NCBI GenBank assembly: GCA_001986395.2
Contig: MQVO02000013.1
Coordinates: 434,001-498,000 of the forward strand
Reading direction: 5' to 3'
DNA from: Irpex lacteus
Lineage: Eukaryota; Basidiomycota; Agaricomycetes; Polyporales; Irpicaceae
DNA: 64,000 nucleotides
The translations under genes were made by a program, and so were the position numbers. This document shows positions 12,220 to 24,306 of the stretch, piece after piece; position 1 is the stretch's first letter, and each line of letters opens with the position of its first letter. Under the pieces are notes generated by a model that was given only the letters and a program-made list of their open reading frames with translations, had not been told where the DNA came from and did not search any database.

Positions 12220-12757
12220 CAGTGCCCCGCGCTCAAAACCGACCTCTTGGCGCCCCATTTCTCACTTTCGTATCTCACACTTCGCAGTGCTAGGGATCAC
12301 CTGGGAAACATGTAAAACGTACAGAATACACGTATTAGTGTATATCTATCTCATTACTTTCCCCCTAAATTACGTTTGAAATTTTGACGAGGCCAAAATT
12401 TGGACTCTCGAATATAACTCGTATTTCCCACGATTTATTCAAGGCGTCTATCGGGCGTCAGTAGGACTTCACTACGCAGAATGCAAGAACAATCATTTTA
12501 TAACATTGACAATCGTAATTGCTACGCTTTCGTACCATACGGGAAGACATTTGTGAAGTAGTCTCTGCATATTTGGCTCGTCAATAGCCAGCGCTTGGGT
12601 GGAAAGTGGATCATGAAATTTGGACTAAGCGCCCAAAAACCGAAAAACGCAGATTTACGCTCAGCTTGCCTACTTTCCTTCCAAATCTCAAAGAATCAGG
12701 CCGAAACTCGAAATTTCAAGCCTCCCGAGAGAGGTCGGTTCTTGGCGCGGGGCACTG
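12220..12757. mobile_element. Non-autonomous TIR element with TA target duplication (Tc1/mariner–pogo-like MITE)
   Basis: The ends are inverted copies of each other. Both begin CAGTGCCCCGCGC, perfect over 13 nt, and continue as imperfect inverted repeats to an AACCGACCTCT block. Each end is flanked by TA (12218–12219 and 12758–12759), the target duplication of Tc1/mariner and pogo elements. The 538-bp interior holds no long frame and no transposase motif, so the element would need a transposase supplied elsewhere. Superfamily assignment rests on the CAGTG end and TA only. Confidence 0.78.
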
Positions 12758-13424
12758 TATGAGATAAGAAGAATCTGTTATAACTCACTGGCCGTGCATG
12801 TGCCGTAATCGGTACCGTAGAGCACAGAATACCGTCAGGTCATACACCGCCCGGACTGCCGTACGCCCATGCACAACTTCATGTTGACGACCCGTGGAAT
12901 CGTCATCGTCATATTACAGCACTATCGGAGCTTTGGCCTTGATGCACGACAAATGTAAGTACTATCAGCTTCATAACCGTTGGAGTCAGCACGTACAGGT
13001 GCTGATGCAAAACCAGGGCTGCTTGGCTTTGCAATTGGGCACCGCCCCTCTTACCCTGGATATCCTAGAATAAGAAAACGATCGAGACGATCGAAACATC
13101 AATGACCAAGTAGTAGTGTCTGCCTATTCCATGAGTATGGAAGTGGAATCAAGCTAAACAGTGCAAAGAACTTACAAAGAACGAAACGAATTTTCTATCT
13201 TGTCGGAACATGTTCGAGAGTGGAGAAATAGTTCGGGTTACGCAGCCTCCTATTCTTGTTCCACACACAGCATTGCACATCTCTGGCACATACTCAGGAG
13301 CTATGCATAGAATGGTAATTGATCGGCATCGCTGCCGCATCGTGCAAATGTGTATTGCTTAAGAAACATCCCTAGTACAACTGTAGCGAGTAGAACTACT
13401 GGAACGGTGAACTGACCGTATGTG
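12758..13424. other. Intergenic downstream of GRDP copy 2
   Basis: The flank between the TIR element and the 3' end of the minus-strand GRDP gene. I see nothing coding here. Confidence 0.35.
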
Positions 13425-15849
13425 CTAATCTGATGCGCTGCCTCTACCTCCTGAAGTAACAGCAGTGCACACTCCCAGTGGCGCTCCAGCAAAGGCCCAG
13501 AATGGAGGTGCAGCAAGAAACGCCGGGTCATGATCAACTTGACTTCGTTTGTGGGACGTTCGTGAATCCGGACGAAGCGAAGATGCATCCTTCTTCGCCG
13601 ATCGCTCTTCGTGTTCCTGCCAAAGCTTCAGCTTCTCCAGCCGTGCCAAACGCGCTTGTGAGTCGAAGCCGCGGGAGTTTGTGGCGAACAAAAAGGCGTT
13701 ATGTTCACTTGCGTGCGTCGCAGAGAGAGCGTCTGAATGCTCTGGAGGCATGAGATCCAAGGTCGATCCTGATGTTGAACGACTTCTAAAGCGTGTAACG
13801 ACACTACTCAATCGTCTAATACCAGTTTCCGGTATGGGCGCAGGGCATCCGCAGTGCATGTAGGGAACACCGAATTGTCGCTAGATGAAACGCCATCGTA
13901 AGTGGGACGACATGCATAGGTTTGCAATGTACTCGCCTGCCAAGCGCGGCATGTTTCGTCGAAAGAATTGGCAAGGCGAGCCTCTTCAACCTTATCGTCG
14001 CTGGGACCAGGTCAGTCAGCGTCAGACTTCAGTCGGCAGCGGAACATCTCCTCACTGATCAATGTAACGACCAAAATATTTGAGACAGTTGTCGGCATAC
14101 CTTTGGCCCAGAAGTTGGTGAGTGTGCCAGACAAGGTCGATGTCGAGTGTCGGAACAAACAACGTAGAGCTTGACGTCGACAAAAGATCTAGAAAGCTTT
14201 GAGGCGATTTAGAAAACATACTCACTAGGGTGAAGAGGGAACCTACGCATGGTATCGTGCGATCGAATGCTCTAGGACGATGCTATCCTCCTCTGTGCTG
14301 AATCGATCCTGCACGGTCCATCCAAGCTGATGCATTTTTTCGATGAAAGAACCCTGTCGTAGTACAGCACCGACAAGTTCGACTGAAAACGGCCGGTCAC
14401 TGGTGTACGCTGACAGTACATTATTCATCCTAGGGGCAATAAGATTGCGTTCGTTATTTATGAAGCGGGAATTCTTACATCTTTGCTTCTTTTGTAGAAA
14501 GGTTATGTTGGATCTGCCGACGCATCTCATTCATGGAATACTCCAGCTCTAACATCAATGTGCGTTCCCACACGAAGGTAATTTCTTCGGGGGGTTGAGG
14601 CTGTGTAACAATAGCTTGCTATCTTCCATCATAAGTCGCTGTTATTATATTCAGGAACCCACACTCACCACCGCAGCCAGTGAATCAGAGCAGATCTTGA
14701 GTGACCATAATCGCTTTTTGACGCTTGAGGCGTTTGCTATATCGGCGGCTCGCTTAGGCGTTCTGAGCGTGCCACTAATCGCAACTTGGTTAGCACGTCG
14801 CGAACGAAAAAAAATCAAACACCCACGGAAGATACACGCCCAGTCCATATTTCTGCAACTCGCTGTCGACCCTATAGTCACGCACCAAATCTCGAACGAG
14901 CTTGTGTACCGCAAGGCCCTCTTTCGTAATCAAGCCGCCGCAGTTCGTACATTCGAGAGCAAAATCGTTCTGCATATATCCATGACCCTCATCGTCAACA
15001 TTGGCTTGATGATAAAGCTATTTCAGTTCAAACCTCCGATGAATTCAAAGTCGGACACTTACGAACGGACTGCGTTATCAGGCATTTCGGGCAGACAACA
15101 CCGCGATATTCTAACGTGCCATCTCCAGCTGCGTTTAGGGGGTCCCATGAGGTGCCACACGTGTCGCGCCAGGCCTGGCGATGAGCGTCGGAAGGCTCGT
15201 ACGCGCCAATATCGCCGACGGCCACCTAGCGTCAGCGCATTTAACCTATTGCTGCAGAGATGTCGTGTCTGCTGCCGTTCTCACGCACCAGACTGCGTAT
15301 TAGATAATCATCGACGGATTTTAGTCCGCGAAGGACCGGTAACCTGTCACAATCCTCTGCATACCAGCTTTGTATTCATAAGTGCTGCGAAAGCAAGCAA
15401 GTGGTGTGCATGAAAGGACTTACTGAGGATTCAGCATGTATGTATGCCAGACCATCAAGACGTCTAATGGGGGTAACTGATCCTCTACCCACGCCGAAAG
15501 ATCAGTCCGTTCTATCGTCTGCAACCATTTCAAAAAGCTTGGCAATGCTTCCCGTCAAGTTCGGAAGACAGCAGAAAGAGTGACAGTGGGCGCACCGGTC
15601 GATGGCCAGGCCTATCATCCATATCCAACGTTGGGGAGGTTGAAGAGTTTTCACGTATTCGGGGAATCGTTCGTCTGTCCCTTCCTCGACAGTACTACGT
15701 AGTTCTTGGATTGCCCGTAGCAATGAGAGGTGTGCTCTCACTTGCGGTAATGTTACCAGAGGAGTGGATACTGGCTGTTTCCCAATCCGACAATAAGGAG
15801 CTTGATCCGAAGCCTCGTTTTTGAGACGAAGAGAGGTAGTAGAATGCAT
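13425..15849 (-). CDS. Glycine-rich domain protein (GRDP/DUF1399 family), copy 2
   Basis: Eleven exons on the minus strand (15849–15596, 15537–15424, 15367–15289, 15225–15063, 15004–14827, 14774–14669, 14600–14479, 14429–14247, 14196–14056, 14000–13937 and 13880–13425) join in phase to about 619 aa. Diagnostic blocks are LPPLDVLMVWHTYMLNP, WYAED, DRPFSVELVGAVLRQGSFIEK, PTLDIDLVWHTHQL and DALSATHASEHN. Intron positions match copy 1, so the two are paralogs, placed convergently around an F-box gene. This copy lacks the long Gly/Cys tail and ends GGRGSASD. One intron (13881–13936) has a GC donor. No frame break is needed. The cellular role is unknown. Confidence 0.82.
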
Positions 15850-16564
15850 AGGTAGGTGTGAGGTGGCCTGGACTATGTTGGCGTGGTGGAACCGGTGGCC
15901 TGAAGAGATTAAAAAGAAAGTTGCATGGCTGCAGAGTGAGTGTTTTTATACTGCTCCGATGGCTTCATGTTTACAACGGCTTCTGACCTTCGGAGCTGAA
16001 GCGACCCTGCATACTCCGTATGCGAGGATCTCATCGGCAATCGCAATAGAGGTCAACGAGCCCAATTTATACGAGAACCACCGTCCAGGTTCTGAGACAT
16101 GAGTAGCATAGCTAATATAGGTCTAGCATGAACAAAATCCGTATACCACTTACACTACATATAGTATTTCACTGTCCACGAGCAAGTTTGAACTTGACAA
16201 GCCGGGTCATGCGTGTGCTATGCGATACGGACTGGCTTTGAGAAGACCAAGGTGGCGCACTGCGTTGAGAAGCGATGAATATCGGGTCCATGCACAGATG
16301 ACCGAGGACATGGTGGTATGCGATGAACCTGGCTTCCATCAACTTGGTCGGTGGCATCAGCTTGAGCCTGGGGCTGTCATGGTCACGTGATACTTATGCA
16401 CAGCCTCCAGCCCTGGATCTGGAGGAGAAACGAAGATTTGCAATCATATGAGCATCGCAGACCATCCTGAGTGAGTATTGTATCCATTTGAATTATCTCT
16501 CTACATCGTTCACAGCGAGTCATGTCTGTAGGCTCAATGGCCGTCGCATTCTAGCGAGTGGCAG
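15850..16564. other. Intergenic, no gene recognised
   Basis: The promoter side of GRDP copy 2 and the 3' side of the MFS gene. Nothing else is supported. Confidence 0.4.
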
Positions 16565-18803
16565 TCATAATATGTAACGATACCCACTCCATCGGTCACC
16601 CTTCTCGCGCTTGACCTCCTCAAGGTTTTGATAACATCCGTTCTTCAATAAATCCTCTCGTTTCTCGTTGACTCCGATTATCACCTCATCCCTTTCACCC
16701 TGGTCACGACGGCCGTTCTCTTTCTTCAATAGCCAGCGATACAGCGCCGCGGAAATTATCGCGATGCTGATGTACATGAGAATGATCCCGTGTCCAAGCG
16801 TATACCAGGGCGTGTCCTGAGCACGGTACTACAGCCAGTGTCAATGAATGTGAATGCTGCATCGAAGGTATGCAGACACTTACAACATTCGAGGTCACCG
16901 CTCCATTCAGGTTTGCAAAGCCAACCATCATAGCAATTGTTACACTACGCTTATACCCTCCTTCCACGTTCTTTGAAACCCATGCATTCGTGTTGGGTAT
17001 GTTAGGATAGATGCCGCACGCCGCAAAGTATACGGCAACATAGGATAGCGCAGCGTTTCGCGACGCAATCAGAACGATATAGCCCCCTGCACCAACGCAA
17101 GACAAAGCACTGGCAAGGTCAGGACTAATAAGCAATCATAACAGTTGTATCAGCATGTCACTCACACGTTGATGATCCCATGATGACCATGCCGGTCAGT
17201 ATAATAGCCTACCACACAAGTCACACCGCATGCGACGGCGTATACAGGCACTGTAAGGAGATTGGCTGGGGTTGCCGTGAAGCCTATGTAGTTGATTGAC
17301 ATTCAACAATTGTGGTGGACGCTACATTGAACACATGCTTACCGAGCTATAGTCTTTGATCAGAACGGTTCAGACGGAGAAGGTAACAACACACACACCT
17401 GATTGATGATGCTCGGAAGGAACAGAGAGAAAGCATACAGAGCACCGTCAGTTCCACCGAGAAGGAACACTCGATAAACTTTAGTTCAGTCTGAAGGTCG
17501 TGTGTGACTGCGCATTACTCACTTCCAACCCACGTCTGCCAGTCTGTGAGACTTTGCCAAATATACTTCATCCTAAACTCCTCCCCGCCTGCACTGTGTC
17601 GTCCATCTGCTTGAAGCCTACGAATGATGAGGGTTCTTTCTTTCTCATTCAGAAACTTTGCAGTGTCCGGGAAGTCCTGGATGACGAAGAAGGATACAAT
17701 GCTTAGAATGATAGTGACGAGCCCCTCGAGGACGAAAATCCACGCCCATGCTGGCTTTCCTCCGACACCGTCCATATTCGAGATAGCAGCCTATGTTAGC
17801 AGATATGATAAGATATCCAATGCACGTTCATCCACAGAGGGTACATACTGCCAAGAGGCCGCCAAAAGCACCTATTGAGACAAGGTGTCGTGAAGTGGGT
17901 CAGATTATACCTGTGTTGGCAATTAAAGACGTACCGCTGAGCTGGCGATCACGACACATTCATTAGAGCGAGATCATAGTGAGTACTTTGGACTTACCGT
18001 CGTTGCGGATTGAAATATTGCCAGTCTAAACCCGAATTCTGAACGCTTGTACCAGCTAAACGTATGGAAATTGTATAATCTCACCCAAACCCGGCACACT
18101 ACGAAGGGTACGTACCATGAGAAATAATATGCAACGCCTGGAAAGAAGCCACCCTCCAAAATCCCTAGGGTCCATCGCGTCCCTGTGATATCCGGATTGA
18201 CTACAGATAATGAAACTTCCAATGAAGTCCTCGTACCTAGGAGCCCCCCATAATTGTGCACTAATCCTTGTACTGTCTGAGCCGATGTCACTTGGGGATC
18301 AGCATGATGACAAAGGCTGCATACCATCACTATTCCCCACAAAAGCATGAGGAGAGACAGCCAAATCGACGGGCGAAGGCGTTTTAAGAAGACATTGGAG
18401 GGAACCTCAAATATCGCGTAGGCAATAAAGAATATAGTCAATGCGAGGTTATACTGCTTGCCGTTGATGCCTAAGTCCTTCTCTAGGCCGTATAACTAAC
18501 GGCAGGGCGTAAGCTGATTAATTGTTGTAGAAAAAAGCTGAATCGGGTACGTACCCTAGCATTGCCTATACTGGCACGGTCGAGAAAGCATAGGAGGTAC
18601 AAGAGTGTCAGCCAAGGGATAAGCCACATGTCGACCTTTCGCATGAGCTTCTTCTCATCGACATCGCTTGTGTCAACATGGGGGCTGTAGAGCTGCGACT
18701 TGGGCTCCAACCCATGGTACTCGACGATCTCAACATGCTCTCTGCCAGCTTTCTCCGAGGCAGTCGTAAGCAACGAAGCCGGCTTGTTGGGTTCGCTGGC
18801 CAT
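16565..18803 (-). CDS. MFS transporter, allantoate permease (Dal5/Tna1) family
   Basis: These plasma-membrane transporters of the anion:cation symporter family import allantoate, nicotinate, ureidosuccinate, vitamins and similar organic anions with protons. The ATG at 18803 begins a cytosolic N-tail of about 65 residues, then KVDMWLIPWLTLLYLLCFLD and RASIGNARL, the family's first membrane segment. Exon 2 carries NLALTIFFIAYAIFEVPSNV. Later exons give GIVMTVQGLVHNYGGLLG, RWTLGILEGGFFPGVAYYFS, WYKRSEFGFRLAIFQSATT, AFGGLLA and AWAWIFVLEG. The C-terminus holds SVTIAMMVGFANLNGAVTSNV and a last membrane segment before a charged tail. I count about a dozen small exons; several internal borders were placed from phase only. 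Substrate cannot be read from sequence. Confidence 0.85.
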
Positions 18804-20264
18804 AGCGTCCTCGATAGCTCACCGGGTACAATGGGGGAGTGAAACGGGGATATGAGACGCCATTTGAGAGAGGTCAAACCTCAAGGTATCCTGGAAGCCC
18901 AAAGCTTTCCCACTCCCATTGCTGTTCCGTCAGGTTCACGAGGGCTATCTTCGCGTGATACTAGTACCCACGAACGACACAATTGCAAAGATAGCATCGC
19001 ACATGAGCTCAGAGTAGGTACACGTTATAGACCGCGAGTGATAGAAGAACCTTCGACATAGATGAATCTTAACTAGCCAATGATGGACTGAAGGAGGAAC
19101 TCACTGCGAAGCTTGTGCCTGGCCGAGGGCTTGGATAAAAAGCCTCCAGCAGGGTACAACTGGTAAATATAGCAGTCCGATGTTTGAGAGAATGAACGGA
19201 TAGCTTGCTGTAAACGACAGGCAGCTGTCGCCGATACCGTCATAGTAGTAGAGTGTTAAAACTCAAGTACTCAAGAACGGTGTAACGGCCGGAATATTCC
19301 GGCGACAGACTGATTATCTAATAGTTTCCCTATAAGGTAGTTATATCGATCAATTAGATCGGGTCTACCAGTCGAGTTCGAATCACAAGATTTTCATAAA
19401 GTAACAAGGGTTGCCGCGCTTCGCTTCGGCCCGCGAAGCCTCGTAAATGTAGCCAACAAAGAATTTAGTAAGATGCTTCACTGGAGAGTGGGTGTGTTGT
19501 GCAATGTCAGAGGAGAGAACGATAAGTAGTGAAAAACGGAAGGAACGGAGTGAGATGTGCATGTGAGCAGTACAGGGAGTTAAGCGCACGGGAGTGGTCT
19601 GGGGTCCCGATCAGCGAGAGATCAGTCAATTCCCAAAGTACAACACAGCACGGTGGAAGGGTAATGAAGGATGGGCATGAGCATGATGCATCGATATGAC
19701 ATGAAGAAGGGAGGACAACAGTGGGACAGCTAAAGGCAACATGGCGAAAAAAAGAACGGGAAGAGGGGCGAGGACCCCAGAAGCATGCCACGCGAGAACG
19801 GAAGAATAAAGCAGGCAGGGGAAAATACACGATCGAGTATTCGTCGGGGCCTGAAACACCACTTCCATAGCCGAGCCGGACTTATTCAAAAGCGGGCGAT
19901 GAAATAGACGGAGGGGAGCGGGAGAACGTCGGGAAAAGCGATCTGAAAGCAAGGTAAGGCGGAATGAAATGGAATAAGAGCGGAATCCGATCGTAAGAAA
20001 CAATTTGAAGTGCAAATGAAGCCTATTAGATAAAATTTGTAACTGAAGCAGACATGCGTAAAGGAATGGAGTAATGATCTGAACTTGCGAGTGTACTTTG
20101 AACTGGAAGCTGAAAGGTTTTCGTACCTACGCGTTTTTGTAGCTGCGCTGAAGATCGAGATCGGGAGATGATATCACTGTGAATATCCCATATCGGGCAG
20201 TTAATCAAGTTAGAACGCACGCTGATTTAAACTTATCCCTGAATTTCTTACACAGGCTACCAAT
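18804..20264. other. Divergent intergenic region between MFS and methyltransferase genes
   Basis: Nearly 1.5 kb with no supported gene. It contains a 16-bp perfect palindrome at 19288–19303. The 19.5–20.0 kb part is rich in GA and poor in start codons on the plus strand, as in long 5' leaders. Confidence 0.4.
19288..19303. promoter_or_regulatory. 16-bp perfect palindrome containing GAANNTTC
   Basis: The sequence GCCGGAATATTCCGGC reads the same on both strands. Its centre, GAATATTC, fits two inverted heat-shock-factor half sites (GAANNTTC) but is too short to be a full element. A shorter inverted pair, CTGTCGCCG and CGGCGACAG, encloses it. A binding role is inference only. Confidence 0.35.
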
Positions 20265-21170
20265 ATGCCAATAGAAGCCATTCCAGATCCGGAGGACCTC
20301 CTTTCAGATTCTTTACAAACTCTGTATGATTACACACCAATCACTCACTCCTCCGCCGGCTCGATCTTCCAATACAACCCGCCAAAGGATGCCCTCCCTT
20401 CCACCTATCCTTGCGATCAATTATGCACCATCACTCTGACAACTCCAACCACACAAGCCGCAAACTGGTCGTTGCACGCTTCATCCATATGGGCATCTTC
20501 AATATTCATCGCGAATCACCTTTCGGAGTTACACCTCGCTCGCCACATTGAGATCGCAGCAAAAGAAACGAATAGTGATGGCTCGTCACGTCGTTTGCGC
20601 ATCTTAGAACTAGGTGCTGGCGCGGGCCTCCCGAGTATCCTCATAGCAAAGCTATACGAGGTCGCAGACGTCACTGTCAGTGACTACCCCGACGAAGAGC
20701 TCATCAAGACTCTTGCAGACAACGTTGCGCGGAACGATGTCGCAAGAAATTGTCGCGCGGTGCCTTACGCATGGGGAGACAGCCCCTCTATACTTGGCGA
20801 ATCTAACGCGTCGATTGACCCGACCTTCGATGTTATAATAGCGGCGGATACATTATGGAACTCGCAACTGCACTCGCTATTTCTAGACGCGCTCGGGAAG
20901 ACACTGCGAAAGTCTGCTGGGGCACGGATATTTCTAGTCGCTGGTTTACACACAGGGAGATATACGCTGCAAGCTTTCATGAACTCGGTCAGGAGTGGGG
21001 CATTCGAGTTTGATGTAATCGAGGAGCGAGCGGTGGATGGGAGGACAAGACGAGCGTGGGACGTTGAACGACAGGAACAGGAGGACGAACAGGAGAGGAG
21101 GAAATGGGTGGTGTGGATGGTGCTGAGATGGAAAGATATTGTACTCAGTCATGGCGTACAATACGCGTAG
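20265..21170 (+). CDS. EFM7/NNT1-type lysine and N-terminal methyltransferase
   Basis: The yeast relative (EFM7, earlier NNT1) is a seven-β-strand methyltransferase that trimethylates the N-terminus and nearby lysine of elongation factor eEF1A. This is a single-exon gene of 301 aa. The N-terminus has the family's acidic leader with DLLSDSLQTLYDY, then NWSLHASSIWASSIFIANHL. Motif I, which binds S-adenosylmethionine, is ILELGAGAGLPSIL near residues 113–126. VTVSDYPDEELIKTLADNV follows as motif II, and DVIIAADTLWNSQLH near 188 is the post-II acidic motif of the Methyltransf_16 family. The C-terminus is strongly charged. The start is the only ATG before the conserved region. Confidence 0.85.
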   Translation: MPIEAIPDPEDLLSDSLQTLYDYTPITHSSAGSIFQYNPPKDALPSTYPCDQLCTITLTTPTTQAANWSLHASSIWASSIFIANHLSELHLARHIEIAAKETNSDGSSRRLRILELGAGAGLPSILIAKLYEVADVTVSDYPDEELIKTLADNVARNDVARNCRAVPYAWGDSPSILGESNASIDPTFDVIIAADTLWNSQLHSLFLDALGKTLRKSAGARIFLVAGLHTGRYTLQAFMNSVRSGAFEFDVIEERAVDGRTRRAWDVERQEQEDEQERRKWVVWMVLRWKDIVLSHGVQYA

Positions 21171-21475
21171 CCCTGACGGTTCATATCTTAGTTACCTACA
21201 AGAAGTAGTGTGCAATTAAGCCATCACCAACGAAACGAAAGCTCTGGTGGAGCAGGTTGGCTTAGAGCAGATAATCACGCCTTGCTCCCCGCCATGAGAC
21301 GGTAGCAGCGATTCGACGACTCGGATTCACATTGCGAACATTGATGCGGATACACATCCTGATTATACTGAAAATACAATGTCAACACAATCCTAAGAGA
21401 TATAAGAAACCGATAGCACAATACTGAAATACCCTGCTCTACAACAACAACACATCATTAACCTACACCCCACGC
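21171..21475. other. Convergent 3' intergenic region
   Basis: A short spacer between the 3' ends of the methyltransferase and Ytp1-family genes. Nothing coding is seen. Confidence 0.4.
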
Positions 21476-23408
21476 TTACTCGTCGTCCCCAATAACATGA
21501 GCAGGCTCCCCCTCCCCATTTGGTACCGGCGCGTACCACTTAGATGCTGGTACATCCGACAACTCAATGCCACCCTCGCTGTTAGGGTCAGAAGGTGCAT
21601 TCCGTCCACTAGTTGCCCAGAGTCGTATTCTCGAGACCACAAGGGCGTATATGAGGAACGCAAGACTATATAGAAGATCAGAGGAGTCCGACGAAAATGG
21701 TGAGGTAGGAATCTTACCTGTACATGATCAGGATGTATGTGACATGATCCATGCCTTCATCATGCACGAAGTGCAGCTCCTCGTCGGTGGCGGATATGAA
21801 CAGAACACTGATAACAAGCATTAATGAAAAAACCGATCGCAAACCCATACCAAACTCACCCAGATGCGACCAGCAACTAAAGATGAACGTGAGCATCGAC
21901 GTGACATTCAACGCGGCGAAAGATGCTTACGAAGGGAGGCAAGTGTCTAAAGGCTGATTCGGCCTTCGCATATGCTACGCCACTGGACGCGGAAGGAGCC
22001 CCATCCGCCAACGTATGCTCACTATGATTGTCGTCCGGAGTCACATTGCCTTCATGAAGGGGGTAATATTTCGGGACGATAAAGGAGACCTCGATGATAC
22101 GAGCTACACCCGCCAACATAAGGGTATAGCCGAACAGAGAGTGGACCTGACACAGCGTGACAAATTAGGGGCCCAATCACAAGGAAAGAATTAATAACGT
22201 ACTCGAGTTGAAATCATCAGGGCTTGGGCATGTTCGGACATTGCCCAACCGGTTAAGATTATACTGTAGTATTATATGAGCAACAGACATCATGAATGAA
22301 ACCACAACTCACATAATGGAAGGCACTACTGTGCGCTGGTTGTTCCTGGCAAGAAGGATACCGAGCAATCCTCCAGCCCACCAAAGAACACCCAAGACAC
22401 TACGTTGATAAATGTTAGTAAGTGGATTGAGGACCATTGATGATTAGCGTACGTGTGCTGCATATCCTTAGGAGACCAGACACCTCCATGGTGCTCGGTG
22501 AAGGTATTGACTAGAGTACAAGAAATAAGTTGCGCCACCGAAGATAGCACGAAGCATGAACATACCGATACCCTAAGCCTATTCGTTAGAAGGCAATGTA
22601 GCGAATTAATGAGCGGACACATACCCAAAGGAAGATGACCCAGGAGTCCCACCATTCAGGACTCTTACCACTCCGCCGGATCCATCGCTCGCCAACCAGG
22701 AGCAGAATTGCTAAGATGGTTCCGTACGCAATGAAGGCACTTCCCTAAAGTATTTGTGCATGGTGAGCTCGATAGCTTAATAAGTAAGATACTAGAGGGA
22801 CGCACCATAATGTAGTGGGCGAGGCACTGGCCAAGGTGGCCGCCTCGGCAATACCCTCTGAACGCAACTGCACCAAAAAGCATCTGTGTCCATCCCAGTA
22901 TAGGGTATGACTTGCCAACGACACCGTGCAGACGAACTGCCCACGGGCGTAAAGTCTCTTCATGAATATGGAGCTTGAGATATACACCAAGAGCGAGTTG
23001 CAGGAAAATAGGGATGAGGATGATGTTCGCTGCAATGCCATGTATTCCGGCAAGGAACGCACGACCACCGTGTGCATGTCCGAGAATGTAGCCTCCAAGG
23101 GTAAGCGCAATGCCCACACTCTGAAAACAAAGTTTTTGTGTTGGATCGACGAGCGTAGAGTGAACTATGAAGACAAGACTCACCTGAAGCGGCACATGCC
23201 ATCTGCTCTTACTCATACCCAGTACCATGCCCGTTGGGAAGAGAATCCCCCATACTCCAGCTTGAACAAAGATATGGATCCATAGTATGGCGTCCACGGG
23301 TGCACTTGTCTGCTCTTCCGTCAGCTCATTATGGTGCTCATGGGCTAGGGCGGGGGCGATCAAGGAGAGAATCAGAGAGCATGGAAGAAGTAGCTGTGTC
23401 CGGTGCAT
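21476..23408 (-). CDS. Ytp1/DUF2427-family polytopic membrane protein
   Basis: The family joins an N-terminal DUF2427 region and a C-terminal Ytp1 region with many membrane spans and a cytochrome b561-like look; function is unknown. The ATG at 23408 opens a signal peptide ([20 protein letters not shown]) followed by [13 protein letters not shown]. Next come [20 protein letters not shown] and [16 protein letters not shown], then [20 protein letters not shown] and [20 protein letters not shown], with regularly placed histidines in the membrane segments. Downstream exons include [18 protein letters not shown]. The final exon ends [14 protein letters not shown] at the stop 21476–21478. There are about nine exons and internal borders are approximate. 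It is divergent from the SNARE gene with 255 bp between start codons. Confidence 0.8.
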
Positions 23409-23663
23409 CTTGGCTTCTAGATGGAGGTGTTGCAGATAGTTTGCTTGCACCTGGAAGGCCTTTGGAAGCCCTCCTAAACGTTTCACCAAGTCTGGGAGAC
23501 GGGACAGGCGGCGATGGTCGTGGACGTTCGGGAACAAGTGCTGTATGCAGCTTGGCGCCGGCGGTCATCACTTTCACGTACACCGCGACCATCGCAGCCG
23601 ACGACGACCACCGGCACTCTAAACTGGATAACGAACCTGTGAACAATCTTTCGGGATACGATC

Positions 23664-24124
23664 ATGTCGAGCTCACGAACGGTTGAAGATACTTACGAGG
23701 CTCAGAACGATGACCGCCTCAATGATTTACATACTAAACTTCGGACGCTTCGAGGGGTAAGCACTCCCCATACTTCTCCTGTTTTCGAGGTAACATACCG
23801 AGTAATGATCCACACAGGTCACCACTGACATCTACGACGACGTAGAGAGACAGAATGTCAACTTGGATGACACAGTATGTCCTTTTGGCTACTGTATAGC
23901 GTACGGGATGCTTACTATTATACTAGCGTAACACATTCGCATCGTTTGGAGACTCTCTATCTCAATCAGCACGGCGAGCTAGTCAAGCATTTGGCCTGGG
24001 TCAAGGAGGTGTGAAGCAGTGGAGGCTCATCGGCTACTGCGTTATCGGCTTTCTTGGTGTGTGGCTCACACTCAGAATTCTATGGGCGTGGTGGCCCTCT
24101 TCACCTCCACCAGCTACGCCTTAG
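23664..24124 (+). CDS. Bet1/Sft1-type Qc-SNARE
   Basis: Small tail-anchored SNAREs of this type act in ER–Golgi or intra-Golgi vesicle fusion. Three exons (23664–23756, 23818–23874, 23927–24124) give 115 aa. The SNARE helix runs from LNDLHTKLRTLRG through TDIYDDVERQNVNLDDT to ASFGDSLSQSARRAS; the glutamine in VERQN sits at the expected ionic zero layer. The C-terminus is a single membrane anchor, LIGYCVIGFLGVWLTLRILW, with a very short luminal tail. The length and absence of an N-terminal domain fit Bet1 or Sft1; I cannot decide between them. It shares a short divergent promoter with the Ytp1-family gene. Confidence 0.8.
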
Positions 24125-24306
24125 CGTGTTCGGTGGATATGAGGACAGGTGTGAACAATACCATTTACCTGTCCTTCTCATGAGAATTAACTTGTTCTAT
24201 TGTAGGTCATTTAGCGGATTTTGTATATTACTCAACGTTGGACTATTGCGATACCCGTTTTACAACCATCATATCATCGTCTCCGCATCGCGCTCAAACA
24301 CACAAT

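Noticed and set aside
12028..12258. Minus-strand 76-codon frame
   Set aside because: It runs into the inverted end of the TIR element and shows no domain or codon support.
14520..14600. Apparent one-base gap in GRDP copy 2 near 14560
   Set aside because: A longer intron ending TTACACAG at 14601 gives a clean frame (PQPPEEITFVWERTLMLELEY), so no break is needed.
19360..19390. B-box-like GTTCGAATC suggesting a tRNA
   Set aside because: The flanking bases do not form a T stem (TCGAG against CACAA) and no acceptor or anticodon arm could be built on either strand.
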